The position numbers and the translations under genes were made by a program. This document shows, piece by piece, positions 13,328 to 27,208 of a stretch of DNA of 64,000 nt. Positions within the stretch are counted from its first letter, which is position 1. Each line of letters opens with the position of its first letter. The notes under the pieces are model-generated. The model saw nothing but the letters and a program-made list of their open reading frames with translations. It was not told where the DNA came from and did not search any database. The stretch spans positions 199,732-263,731 of the forward strand of contig MPNW01000006.1 of the NCBI GenBank assembly GCA_011800805.1, written 5' to 3'. Source of the DNA: Hirudo medicinalis. Its lineage: Eukaryota > Annelida > Clitellata > Hirudinida > Hirudinidae.

Positions 13328-14285
13328 TTATTTTACTATGGGAATTAATGTTCTTAATATGAACTTTAAAAAAATCAATCGCTGAATTAATGGATTCAAG
13401 GAATGTGCGTGATTGGCTGAGGAGGAAGGGTCAAGGACGATTATTTCAAAGGGCGTCGAGTTGTCTCCCTCGCCCGAATCGTACCTTTGAGGACACTCGT
13501 CATCTGCATGGCCAAATATTTAAATAAAAATTAATAACTAAATAACTGTTTAATAAGAATTAATAATGTTATTCAATTTAATGTAATAAATCATTAAGCA
13601 CAAATTTTACGCTTCGAATCACTAAAGTTTTTCTCATAAATATAATAGAATTGTGCAAAGATCTGCAGAGAGAAAAGTAGTTGTTCATCCAGATTTTGAC
13701 GAGGTTCTCACCTGATGAAGGCAACATTTACTTATTTATGAAGGTCTGAGATATTCTCGTAATGACTGCACTGGAATACTGGTTTGCATTAATAAGTTTA
13801 GCTTAGATAGAAAATAACTGCATCATTCACATGCACTTATATCACATGACGCCTCTACAGTTTCTCTCAACCCTTGCATGTTTTAAAAGCTTCATCTGAA
13901 TATTTATTGACAGTTGAGAGAATATTTTTTGAAGCGAATGAAGGGCCGCACTGAAATCTAAGGTAAATGGAAATGAATTTGAAGTGTGAGATCAATAATC
14001 TTTGATTATTTGTACTTAATAATCCGACTTTGAGAAGGTATAGCTTTTTGAAAGCAACATGTAAACATTGCCAAGCAGTTCTAAGAATAGAAGTTTGTTG
14101 AGTTCATGATTTTTTTTTATTCTCTTATTTAATTTTATAATCGCAAATAAAGACAAAAAAGGAATTACTTTACTTCTGAAAATAATAGAATAAATTCATC
14201 ATTCTTTCAGTAACGTATTGCGTCTCTTTGATATTAAAATAACTTTCCTTCAAATAATAACAATAATAACAACAACAACAACAAC

Positions 14286-14320
<35 letters not shown>

Positions 14321-17300
14321 GCATCGTAAGCAGCATCATCATCACCATCATCAGCTTAGACCATTTACGTAGCGCCTCTTCCAAGGGCGCTTTGTGGCGC
14401 TGCAAGCTGATCCTTTTGTCAAAAAGTTCTCAATTTTTGCCTAAGCATAACGTTTTACAATCTATCAGTGATATTAATATCAGTAATAATAAGTTAGAAG
14501 CTAAACATAATATAGAAAAGACATCCTTACACAATCTCTCACCCTCCTTGAGTACCATTCGGAGACTGCTTCCTTCTTCTATACCGAGGCTTTCTGCGGT
14601 TTGGGCCATGTCACAAACGTACGAAGTCGACCTTGACATGTGGATGTCTCTCCAGGCTGTTCTTGTGTAAACCTAAATTTTAGCGCATTTATAAAATATG
14701 TAAATCATCCACATTGAAGGACCACATTCCAGAAATGAATGATATGATTTAATCGTCCGCCTCTTCAGATATTTCTACTAACGGACCTAATAATAGGTGC
14801 TTTTTGTTACGGCAGCAAATGCCGTCTGAATCATGTTACTGTGGATCAAAACGTAATCAGTGTGACGTGATATGCATGAATTTTTAACTCAAACAATTAA
14901 TTGGCTGTTCTACCCGACTGTAATCGATTCAGTACTTTCGACTTTACGAATATCGAATATCGAATATCGTGTATCGAATATCGTGCATCGGGAACATTAA
15001 GAATGCGATCGAATTCACTACTTGTAATGTTACTACTAGAAATTCGCATGTTATCGCTGCTCAATTGTTGTTATTAGTGTTATCACCGTTATCATTATCG
15101 TCTTCATCATTAACTAACCCAACACCTGAGGTCTGATACAGGGTCAAGGAGGTCGTAGGTGATGAGGTACGATTTCATGTTTTCCATCCAATATGCCACG
15201 CATATCAACTCCCTGTCTGGAACGTCTGTATAAAGGAAAATATTTTACATTATTATTAATATTATTATTATTATTATATTATAATAGCTATTATAATTAT
15301 AATAGTTTAATAATTACAATATTTTAAACATTATTATTATCATTATTTTTATTAATATTATTGTTTGTAATCATTTGTGATAAATTTTCGCTATGCGATG
15401 ATTACCATATTCTCCTATGGGTTTTCCTGTGTGATCAAGAGATGCACAGTAAGACACGTCGATGGTAATTTTCGTCGGATTATTGTCACAAGATTTCATC
15501 TCGGATTGCATTTCTTTACAATCTATGGAGTGCCTTGGCCGTTCGGTTATACCCCTTACCTCCGTCTTATATTTTTCTTCCTCTTCACCATCTTGTGCAA
15601 AGGTGTATCGACCTCCGATAGGGCATGGTATGGGGGTAGGGGGATAGGCTGGAATGTTGATTTTCATTAACATTTTGAAGCAGTTTATTAACTTGTTTGG
15701 TTATTGCATTGCATCTCCGATTATGATCTTACATCGTGATGTTGAAAATTGTTCATATCCAAACTTTAGCTTACCATCGTGTGAATGTATTTTCTGAATA
15801 TTTACTATTATGTCTCTGATCTCACCTTTTCACTTTAGATTCAAAAAAGCTTTGTAGTAACGAATATCAAACCGATGAAAGTCGAATATATCCATTCTTG
15901 GGGACCATCAGCTCGCTCAAAGGTAAATCTAGACCAGCTACAAGCCTCTCTAAACTTGTTGTTCATGTATTGCAAGTTATTCAGTTTGGAAAGGACAACT
16001 GGAAGTGATCTGGCTAAGGTGATGGCAACGTAGGATTAATCACAAGCGGTGAATATTTATTAATAAGTTAGATTTAATTTAACAATCAATTTCTAACGAT
16101 CTTTTACTTAACAGCTTAGGCAAATGTTAAGAAATCGGTTATTTATTGCATTTAAATATCAATTAAGTAAATAAATAGTTATTATTATTTGGTTATTTTA
16201 GACAAAATATGAAGCTAATGGTTAAAAACTAATTCATCAATGTTTTAAAACGCACCCTGCCTAAATTGAATGAGGTTCTGACGGCGAGGCAGAAAATCAA
16301 AACAGACAAAGTGCGACTCACTGCGGTTAAAAATGCTTAAGGTTGGTGACGTAACCAAATTAAATTATTTCACTTATTTATGAATACTTATTTATTTTAG
16401 CATTAAGTTTGATAAAGTAAAAAGCAAAATTTTGGTGTATTCTCACCATTTTCCTATATCAACGTGGTAGGTAAAATATCTAGTGTCAGCTTGCCGGAGG
16501 CAAATGTAGAACGAATCCAGAGAATCATACTGGTTGAGTGAGGTGGTGATCAGCAAATGTGTTGTATTAATGCTGACGTCGGAATCCAAGTCGTGATGGC
16601 CGAGATATGATCCCGTGAAGTTTCGTGGAAATTTACATCCTGGACTCAAGCTCGGTATTTCTTCGTACAATGCTGCATATGATACACTATTGTAGACAGC
16701 TAGATCATTTCTAAATCACCAAATTATTTATTTGTTTGGAGAGGAATCTGAAATGAACTGAGCAAGATATGTTACTTCCTTTAACATTCTTTAACAATTC
16801 AAATTGTTTTGCTTTCATTTTTTAATGTAAACATGGTTTGAAAGGCGAAATTTTTGACACACCATAACATTTGAATCGCAGATAATATTTAGGTGCTTTA
16901 TAAGACAAAAATGTAGTCTTTAAAACGAAACATGGATTGCATAACAGCAAAAGTAGTTGCTAGATTTCTTGAATTGGGGCAAAGACACATAACTCCTTTA
17001 CGTATTTCTCTTTTTAGATGTGTTTGTTAAAAATATCAACCTGGAGTTAAGATGAATCTGATATCTCCATCGTAAGGAGTTTTGAGAGCAGCACAAGAAG
17101 ACCACCTGGACATGCTGAACCTCCTCATGTTGTCGTCTATCTGTTGGTCGTTTCTGGTTAACTTAAAATGAAAATACAAACATTAATAAATCTTAATTTC
17201 AATTGGCTATTTAATAATTCTACCGATAATTTTTATTATTTATTGATGTATATTTCTGGATTTCCCGTCAGAAACCTTTGATAAACCTTATTCTCACAAC

Positions 17301-19491
17301 TTTAATAACATTTTAATAACATGATTGAACAAGGTGTGTAACATTTCTGTAATATTTTGAGGAGTGAACCATGCAATTACCATGCATCTAAATCTGTCTC
17401 TGTAGTGAACTGCTCCAATATTAGCAACGGCTGAGAAAATATTGCCGTCCAAATCTTCCCATGTTCCCATGCATTGGAAGCGAATAGCTGGGAAGTATGC
17501 AACAATATAAATCGATAAATCAATGTATTTTTAAATGCTCTGATTGATTATGTTTGAAGAGTTGGATTTTAGTCGAGAGGACAATTAAAGTGATGGAGGT
17601 TCCAATCGCTCATCGTCAGATTGAATTGGAGAATGTATTACAACTCCACTCTTCTGGGTTATTCAAATCCCGATGATCATGATTCTTTTGTTTTATTATT
17701 TATTACATGGCAACTTATCAATTAATTAATAATTACTTAATTGGTCGTTATTCAAACAAGTAATAATTATTTGTTAGCTAGTTACTACTCATTGAATACC
17801 AATTATTATTTAATTAAAAGTAAACATAGGATGCTTCTAAAATTTGTTTGGTAAGCAAATATGGACAAACCCACTGGTTCTGGTGGAACCAGCAACATCG
17901 GGGCATTCCCCGAAACTCATGTAAAAGACCTGGTTGTCCACGTAAACCGACCCCGGCTTTTGGCACGCTATGATGGTGTTTTGGGGAGAATCGCAGATGC
18001 TGCCTCCTCCGTAATCGACTTCATAAGTGAAGTGATAACAACCCTGTATAGTGTTTTTGCAGTTTATCGTCTGTATGTCAATCCCTGGTTGATTGTACAA
18101 AATGAGACTTTAATGAGTATGTTAAAATGATACAAAAATGGTGAGACAAGCGAATAGGAGTGGCCTACTGAACATTGTCTGGATGTCCATGTTTGGTTGG
18201 ATCTCTTCACAGACTTCCTCGAATATGTCTCTCTCAATATTCTCAGGTCTGATACATGAAGCTTGTTGAAGTCAATTGTGAACAAAGGAAAAAGTACAAA
18301 ATTAATGAAAAACGAAGAACATTCACTCAGCACTGTGTATACTCGAATTATCAACTAAGTTCGAGATTTCAAGTACGGACAAGAGTTAATTTTCAACAAC
18401 ATGACGACCGTTAGTTAGGTCCCCTCAAAAATCTTATCTCTTTATCAAAATCCTTTAGAAACGAAAACCTCTAAATTTCATTGTTCAGGTCGGTTTAAAA
18501 ATCTAGAAACGTTTTCATGAGAATTAGTGAATAAAAGGTTTAAATTTGATGGTTCAACATCGATACACAGAAAATCTGTAATCTGACATTACTGAACAAC
18601 TTACTGAATCTGTTTTGTATTACGTTAATAGTCCTCAAAAGGAACTCCTGGCAGAGGTAACAGCTTGATTTCCTGTGTTACGATAAGATAAAATCGATAA
18701 AAAAAATACATTGGAATAACATGAGTTGAAGGAGCCAACGCAGGTGTCGCTTTGCAGCTACTTGAGTCGTGATTGCGCCAAAATCAAGTATCTCAAGGCG
18801 CCAAATGCGGCGCATCGAGACAATGTGTAAATCAATTTTGGAAACACTCAAACTGTGCATCAAACTTGCTTTTTTGCAAATTCAGTTTGGTAAAATCGAT
18901 TAAGCATCTTAAATCTTAAATCGATTTTCAGCTTTTAGAGCTTTCGAAAAATGCCTTTATTGCTTATTTGAACTGTTGCACATTAAATCATTCAAAAAGC
19001 AACTTATGCGGTTATAGGTAAAATGTTACAAGGCTAACATCCTTGCCACTAAAACGTTTGCAGAAGTAAAATAGAAATACGAAACATGAACATCTACGAG
19101 ATAAATGTCACAAGAAATAAGGAAGAATTTCTAACTTATTGTAAAAGAGGATCCTGAGATCTGATCTGTTAAATGCATCTGTCGTGTCAGGGATGACTAC
19201 GATTTCGTAGCACTCTGCAACACCGAGCTGTTCGTTTGAGAACGTCCTCTCCGATATGACGGTGTTCAGTTCCGTCGACCTGTCTGTCGAGTAGAACCTT
19301 CCTCGAAGGTACTCAGGGATTTCACATGATGACGAACCAACAGAGGCTAATGAAACACAGCTTGTCAGTCAAACGCATGTTGCTCGTATGCCTGAGATAT
19401 CGCTTTCCAAAAAGACATTTTAAAACTAACACACTCCGCTGAGAAGACACAACAAAGCTATCCTAAGCCAGTAGTAATTTGACGTTTCCAT
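13328..19491 (-). CDS. Cysteine-rich secreted protein, copy B (14 coding exons, 656 aa)
   Basis: Exons, 5' to 3': 19431-19491, 19136-19346, 18605-18672, 18169-18261, 17875-18084, 17381-17487, 17041-17161, 16447-16672, 16256-16320, 15873-16013, 15406-15648, 15119-15225, 14531-14672, 13328-13503. The frame closes at 1971 nt. Exon 1 is a short signal peptide (METSNYYWLRIALLCLLSGV). Exons of 68, 210, 107, 121, 65, 141, 243, 107 and 142 nt have the same length and phase as copy A, and all cysteine motifs are shared (VDYGGGSIC, PCPIGGRY, VSYCASLDHTG, RCWVY). The 226-nt exon equals two exons of copy A (125+101), so one intron differs. The C-terminal tail after PSSSAN is hydrophobic but carries more charge than in copy A, so GPI anchoring is less sure. 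Function unknown. Confidence 0.85.
14253..14440 (-). mobile_element. Trinucleotide run plus SINE-like 3' end
   Basis: An AAC/AAT run (14253-14320) is followed by CATCATCACC and then CCATTTACGTAGCGCC with AAGGGCGCTTTGTGGCGCTG. The CGCTATATAAATGG end of the SINE family next to a TTA/AAT tail is the expected 3' structure, read here in reverse. It lies in the last intron of copy B. Confidence 0.5.
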
Positions 19492-21784
19492 TCAAATCCA
19501 AACCAATTTCATCTTCAATTTCTCTTATAAACAACCAGAGATCTTTTGCATCCGTCCGCCTCTATGCATTCTCGTTCGATTTCTGGCTTCCTCTCACCTT
19601 TGCTGATCTTTCTCGCCGAGGTTAAGGATAAACTTTCAAGCATTTTTGTCAAAACTAACTTTATCTTCTCAGACATGCGTGCGCTAAACGAGAGCTGCAA
19701 TAAATAATGTGATTTTAATTACAAAATATTTAAAATTGTTTATCTCCATTAGTTTTAAAAATCGTTTCACCTTAGAAACATTCTTTGTCGACGACTCACT
19801 AAATAACTTGATTAGTTCACGGATGATCGAAATATTTAAGCAACAGAAGTCGAGATTTTCGGCATAAGATTCAAAGTTATTCTCTAGATGGCAGCTGTTA
19901 TCCAGAATAGATTTATTACCTGTGGAACTCATCAATACTCCAATAAAAGGTCCGGATTTCTCTTGGCAGAGCAGATGTTTATTTTTCTTTCGAGTTGTGC
20001 TCGAGCGAGGGGTTCGTGCTAAATGAAGAGTTCTCGGAGAAATTCATTTTTTTCTATTCTTTCCACATGCTTTCCTGCTTTCTTATGGTCACGTGCTCTG
20101 AGGCGATTGGATTTATGAGGCTGTGTTGCGCATTTGTCTTTTGAAATAGAGCAAAACTTTAACGAGGAATATGAAGGAAATAACTCCAAGAGGAATACGA
20201 AAGGTTTGGATCTTAACAAAGTGAGATTTGTTTGAGAATTAATTTTCTGAAGTTTGGAAGAGTTTCATGTGATTTAGATCTTAAGGACGATCGAGGGATT
20301 TTTTTTCCTTTATTGATTTCTCGGTGATTTGTCACCAAATCTTTAAATGAGATGTAAATTCTCATTGAGATGACTTTAAATGCGCACCACCTTCTTAAAT
20401 TCTTACGCTTTAAAAATAAGGACGATCAAAGATCCGATAATCCCAATATCTTAAACATCCCATATTGTGATAAGGACGTATTTAAACATCCAATCACTTG
20501 AAAAGACAGATTTCACTACAAACGATCAGGCTACATTAATTTTTTTTTAAATATGCGCAATGCATGATTCCCAAAAGGCGATTGTAACACTAACAATAGT
20601 ATACAACAATAATATACCCAAATAAAAATCTTATCATTACCTGCATAACCAAGTGGGCATGATTATATGCTGGACGAACTTATTATCACTCCAAAGACTT
20701 TCGTTACCAGAGGCGAGAGTAATCGGGATCTTAGAGTTGATGAAAAGTTTCGTAACATAGGTTATTCGGCATAGTTTTGGATGGCTGGAGAGGCGATTGG
20801 TGATAAATGAAAGCAAATATGTGCATGAGTAAAGATTGGGCATTTGTCACTCTTACGTGTTTACCCATCAGGTTCGCATTGAGCCTGCTGAGGGGAATAG
20901 GGAAATAGATGAAAATATATAGGGATGGGAAAGCGAACTGGCTTGACAAAAACAAATTTCTTCTTACCCACCTCATTTGGCCGAGTGGTTCGTGGAATTT
21001 GTCTCCAATGCTGAAAAAGTTTTTTTTAAGAAATATCATTGGTTGTCAGCGCTTGCTTCCGCCATCAAACTGATCCTTTTTGACGAAATAATGAAATACA
21101 AGCGGCTGAAACAACTCAGAAACGACAAACGAAAAACTGTTTAAATAAACCGTGCAATAATTCATAATTTGTACGATTTCTTAATAAATGAAAAAAAAAA
21201 GATATCGAAATACATCATACTAAATATAAAAAAAGTTAAAAATGCCGATTCGTGAGATTAAAATTTAGGAATGAATGACTTTAGAATGTCCACAAGACGC
21301 AGGAGGAAATAGAGGAAACCAGGCGAGTACAATGGCGCAGCGCGCAATGTCAGCTATAAAGGTTTGCCGCATGGGTGATATTAGATGGAGGACGGGGTTA
21401 GTCTGGCATGGAAAGAGAGGCGTCTTGCAGAGAATTGAAAGAAGCACATTTGTAGGCGATGCGTAAAGGCAAGAATTAAGAAGGAAAACTTTTGATTTCT
21501 TAAGAGGAGGCAATAACTAAATCAATCAAATAATTTTTTAAAATAAGATAACAAAGAATGATAGTGAATAAATAAAGGAAATATTTGTGATTAGAATGCC
21601 TAACTTCTATTAGCAAAGAAGTCTCTTCGCTCAGTGTAGAGAATAAGGTCCTCTACAAATGCTTTCTTGTCAGCATTGAGTGACTCAAATCATATTTTGT
21701 CTTGCTTTTGAATCGGTGAGTTATTATCAGTTACGTTGGTGCTGCATTCCTCGATTTTCACTATTGTTATCAAAATTCTCATTG

Positions 21785-21797
21785 CAATAATCATTCG

Positions 21798-21832
<35 letters not shown>

Positions 21833-22050
21833 TCAATTTTTAAAAAGTAAGAAATTTTGGCGAACGTAATTTTCTAATAATTTGATTGTTACATTGACAA
21901 ACAAAAATCAATAAATATTACTTACTATTAATATACTATTAATTAATATTAATGTACTATTAATTAATATTAATGTACTATTAATTAATATTAATGTACT
22001 ATTAATTAATATTAATGTACTATTAATTAATATTAATATTAATAGTAAAA
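21785..22050. repeat. CAT microsatellite and 21-bp tandem repeat
   Basis: About 11 CAT units lie near 21797-21832. Then 21928-22045 holds about five copies of a 21-bp unit, TACTATTAATTAATATTAATG, which is itself largely palindromic. Confidence 0.9.
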
Positions 22051-25000
22051 ACATCATTTCTATTATAAGAGCATCATCTTCATTATCTATATTAATGTAA
22101 TGTTTGCAGCCGCGTAGACTTAATCAAGTTGTCAAGGTCAAAGGTCAACCTTAAATCGACTTCATCTATCACTACGTGTGACGTCGTAATCATCACCAAT
22201 TTTATTATTTTCAAAGTTGCTTTCAGTTCGGAAATCTTCACATCAATCAAAGGGAGAATATAGTTTAAATAATAGCATTTACGTTAATAGTAACTTTAAA
22301 ATACCCTATTTCCAGCGTACAATCCCAGGTAAGGAGAACAACACGGAATCGCGTAAACAAGTTAAATGTGCAATCGATCGAAATTGAAGCGAATAATTTA
22401 TTCGTTAAATCTTATCTGAGTCATTTGCGGATGATATTCCTCCGAAGGTATCTTAACTTTCCTTAACTTTTTTTGTATCCGTGCTTCTTCGCTCTCATAA
22501 AGGTGAAATATATAAAGTGTGTTAATGCAGGCTCTCAAGTGACTTTCAATTCTCATCGTTGACGCTTATTAAATGTGATGTACTTGTATCTAAGTATAAA
22601 ATAATTTATAATGCCGTTTTAAATAATTTATCTGAGTAACGTTGCTAACATGATGTAACAGTGGTTTTAATCGTCTCTAACAAATCGAAAATAAATATTT
22701 TAAATTAATTATTACTATATTCAATATTTAACTGGCACATCTTGGTTCTTTGGCTTTCATTTGTTATGCTACGTTTAACAAGGGTGACTTATTCGTTCCA
22801 GTAGCTGGATGCACGGTTTGGGTTGGAATTTTAGTCACGTCTGCATTACTTCTTCGGGACCTTTTACAGTGGACATTTACATCCATCATAACAGCCGAGG
22901 CAATGAGCTCTCTCTGCTTCGGCCTGTTGCTATTACTATTTCTGTTTCAAATGCACTGCAATTAGAAAACTCTCGACAACGTACAACCTACAACAATACA
23001 ACTAAGCTTAATAACTAGCAATACCGGTTGGTCTTTGTGGGTTACAATCACTCTTTTGTTCACGGAAAGGAAAGCCTTGCAGTTTTATATCCCCAGCACA
23101 GTCACGAATAGAACATCATTTAAATAACCTGCCAGAGTTATTCTCGGCGTAGACTTTTGCCGTATTTGTCGACCGGCATTCTTACGTCGAGTGCACAATA
23201 ACGCTTGGGAGACTTCATCCATTTATCACGCTCACTTGGGTAATTAAGCACTCATTTCATTCTCATCGTTTTTTGCAAATAAAAATAAAATAATTTCAGC
23301 AGCTTCAATTCTTCTCGATTTCTACGTCGACATAAATTTCTTCACAATTTGTTACGAGCCACTTATTTGTTCACTCGCCCATCTAAGCACTACTTTTTTA
23401 TCTTCACTACGATGGTCAAACACTTCGAGACCTTACAAAAATACATTACAGACTCCATCAACACGTCTGGTTTGACTTCATTTCTTTGGACGGTTCATTC
23501 AGAACCAATCAATGACACCTTGGCTGAGAACCTGAAGTTGCAAATGACAAACGAAGGTGGCTCAGGCTTTTTGTCGGTAAGATGCCAGTTCGACTCCTGA
23601 AAGACAAAGCATGTTAGGAAGCGGCACATTTACCAGCAGCAAGTGTCAAGAAACATTCTAAAAGTAACACCAAACTTCTTTCTTCTGAAATTCTTTGGCT
23701 CCAAAATGTGAAACAACGTTACCATTTGACGTAAGGGGCGAAATAAATTAAATGTTTTCAATTAAATATTATAAATGTAAAAATATTATAAATTATTATA
23801 TTAAATATTATTATATCAAAATATTTATTATTATATTAAATTATTACATAATTAATAAACTATCACATTTTGTTTGCTTTCATGACAAACTATTAGCTAT
23901 ATTGGTAGCGATATACATATCACTTCAATGACCTCCACTCGAGCATCTGTATTTGTATTGTCAGTTAGTCAACAAAATGACACGAGACCAGCAGCCAACC
24001 ATAAAAATTTAGCAAACATTTTTTATTGTTATTAGTGAGACGTTTAAAATCAATGCTGCTGGTGCTCAGAACAATGAAGGAAGCCTGTAAAAAGTCGGAT
24101 CTTGTCAAAAATAATTGGGAAATCAAATAAATTTTATCTTATTACATCTAATTAGACCGTCCACTGACGATGTAAGTAACTTTTGTCACGTTGCTGCAAA
24201 ACTGCCAATTTCCACTGGATCATTAATACCTTTCAACCATCTTTTCACCCTTTCTCCTTGCAGATGAGACTGGAGTCTAAGTCGTAAAGAGGTAATTCTA
24301 CTTGGCGCCTGATCGATAACAGCATTTCAAGTGCATTCCTAGGTTGGGGATGCAAGAGCAACGAAAAATAACTTGCAATTACGTCCATCCTTCGCATGGA
24401 CGGATTTATGAGATGAAAGTGGACAAAAAAGCTGACCGGGCGTTTTTGGAAAACTTAAATTTGGCTTGAAGCGTCTTTTCGGCGAAACGAATCCGAGTGA
24501 CAAACATCCCCGCATGTATTACGTCGTTGAGCTTAAAATGTCGAAGTCGGAGAATTGCCAAGCTTTTCCGAAGAACAATGTTCGCCCGGAGCCTTCGTTG
24601 GCGCTAATAATCCAGCTCTTCACTCGACGCCTCGGAGGAAAAGTTGTTTTGATTTATTGAGGTGACCATTACAAGTGAATCGAATCCTGAAATTTGGCGA
24701 AAAGTTTTAGGTTTGAGAAAATTAAACTTGGGAAAAAAGCACATTTTGTGAGATAAGAAATACTACAAATAATTTGTAAATTTTTAACAGTAAAATGTAT
24801 TTGTAAGTTACATTTTATTTTTTGAAAATTTTTAGAAGAAATACTTTTTGCAGAGATTCTTTCCATTACAGCGCTTAATGCCTTTCTTAATTAAGCCATT
24901 AAGTGAACATCACGCTATGCCAGATTCTTTCAATTTTATGGGGTTAAAGGTCGACCAGGTTTAGGGTAAGGTGAGATTAGAGATTCTCGGTCATCTTTTC

Positions 25001-25654
25001 ATCTCAGGGATTTGTTTTGACATTTTTTGTGATGTTTTTTTAGTATGCAAATAGAACTGTTTCGGATGTAAATATAAACATATCCCTCTCAATCATAAGT
25101 CCTCGTGGTAATGTCCTATCCGCGACGTCCACGTCATCGTACTGTAGTCATTGACATTGGCAAATAAATTGATGCGGAATGCAAATTACGTATAAATAAA
25201 TTGAAGATCGAATTTTTAGCTCAAGAATTGCTGAGATTTGTCTCAGAGGGACGTTTTGAACGGGATAAGTCTCTGGAGAACCTATCAACATTCAGCGAGC
25301 ATTTCGAAGAGTGAAATGCGATGAATTGTGAATGGGAAGAACACTTGGACATGCACACATTTACTTCAGAAACATTTTGCGATTAAATTAAATGCATATT
25401 TAATGATGCCATCATCACTATTGTGGATTGGAATATCGTGCAATTATGCAATATTTTACATTGTTTACTTTGCAAAATATGTAATTTCATCTTATTTATT
25501 TATTTATTTATTTGATTGAAGTCCAAATATTTTCATCACATTAAAATTGATGCTAGAATGGCAAATGACTTAAGATGAAAAACAAATGCTTTTATAATGA
25601 TTGAACTTCTACATTTGCCTTCCAACTACGCCACTTCGATCTGTCTCAAAGGTC

Positions 25655-25805
25655 CATATATAAATATAATATATAATTATTATATATTATTATCGAACGA
25701 TGCATCATATTATATATTTTACATATATAATTTACATATATATTATAATAATATACATATTATAATTTATATATATACATTATATTATATTATATATATA
25801 ACTAA
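25655..25805. repeat. AT-rich low-complexity block
   Basis: ATATATAATTATTATAT-type sequence with short inverted repeats. A GGTCCATATATA / TATATATAACTAAATAGACC pairing at its ends (about 25650 and 25812) hints at a small inverted-repeat element. Confidence 0.5.
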
Positions 25806-26975
25806 ATAGACCTTTGAATAACTTTTGAATTAACCCATCTCAATTCAATGAGACCCTTGACGTCGGTGAGAGGCTACTTTTCCAAGCATGCGATTACAAA
25901 CGATTTCGCTCATTTCTTTGTTTAAAACCTCATTTCGTCAGAAAATGTTGCCAGTCTTTGGACTAATTCAATCAATTTTCATTTGCTGAATTTTCTTCCT
26001 CGTTATTCCGTTACACTTCCTCAGCTTTATAACTTGATGGAAACATGATGCATCGTTCGATAAACATTTCGTTGATTTGGTGGCGCCATCTTGCGATGCC
26101 GAAACATTTTTGAAAGTTTGTGCCTGTCACTGTGCCTGGCTGATGTATTTATTTCATAACGAGCCCATGACTTAAAATATTTGCTGGATAAGAAAATTAT
26201 GAACTTTGTCAGTAAACATGCAACCGTGAGTACGAATTACATTAATGAATGCATTAAGCAAGATTAAATATCTGTTTTAATTTAATGTAAAACTATATTA
26301 ACATAATCTAATGCAATACTACATTAACATAAAACACAGGGAAAGTGAAATAAGTTTGAAGTAATGAGTAAAGTAAACACTGCTTCTAAGTGAGCATCAC
26401 CTAACTCAGTTCAACTTTGCCTTCAGAAATCCATTCCTACGCTATTCCACCTAGAAATCCATTTTGAAAATGACGATGTGGAATAATTCGAATCAATAGA
26501 AAGTCTAGGTCAAAATAAAAATTATAGCAATTTATTAAACAAGAGTATCTAGGTATCTGGGCTCATTTTTGTATCCCCAAAAAAAGTTTCTGATGTGAAT
26601 TTATCGTCGGAAAAAAAATGGGGTAGAAAAATAGTAAATAAATGTTTGAAGTCTGTGCTTTCTGGTCCGAATGTCAAGAATTTGTTGGTTGATGACGTGT
26701 AGATTTTTCAAGACGGGCGTGATTTCTGCTGCAATCCAAAAACACATCTAACTGGGCTCAGGCTGACATGTTTCAAGGCGTATTTTTAACCAATTAATTA
26801 TTGTAATCGGACATTTAATAAGGCAATCACAAAATATTTACAATTAATAAAGTGCACTAGAGGAGTTTTGAACAACTGATATTGAATGTGCATTTAAAGG
26901 AACTAATCGTTGTACAATTACATGCACTTAGTTGAATCGAACTTGTGACCAGCAGCATGTTCACCATAATAACAA

Positions 26976-27121
26976 CGTTCAAACAAGTTTTGTGAAAATA
27001 AGCTCTCCATTTAGAGGAGATTGCTTTTTCAACTATCCACTTGTACTGTTTTAAGTACGTAAAAACGTCGTCACTAAATTTTTATTTGTAGTTTTTATTA
27101 TTAACCGACTGATCAGTTTCG
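26976..27121. repeat. Dispersed 146-bp repeat, copy 1
   Basis: Aligned by eye without gaps to 44101-44246 with about eight mismatches. On the minus strand the other copy is open across the match, while this copy has a TAA stop in the same frame. No terminal inverted repeats are obvious. It may be a fragment of an unidentified transposon. Confidence 0.75.
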
Positions 27122-27145
27122 GCACTAAGCCTGTAATAATATACA

Positions 27146-27208
27146 ACATCATCATCATCGTCATCTTCATCGCCATTGTCGTCATCATCATCATCATCAT
27201 CATCATCA
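27146..27208. repeat. CAT microsatellite
   Basis: An imperfect CAT/CGT run just downstream of the 146-bp dispersed repeat. Confidence 0.9.

Noticed and set aside
19684..19935. 83-codon minus-strand frame ending in hydrophobic residues, first considered as the signal exon of copy B
   Set aside because: Its donor phase does not fit the next exon, whereas 19431-19491 gives a clean signal peptide, a GTTAGT donor and the right phase.
24466..24660. 64-codon plus-strand frame with balanced composition
   Set aside because: No family motif, no flanking splice signals or conserved neighbours; it is within what random frames reach here.
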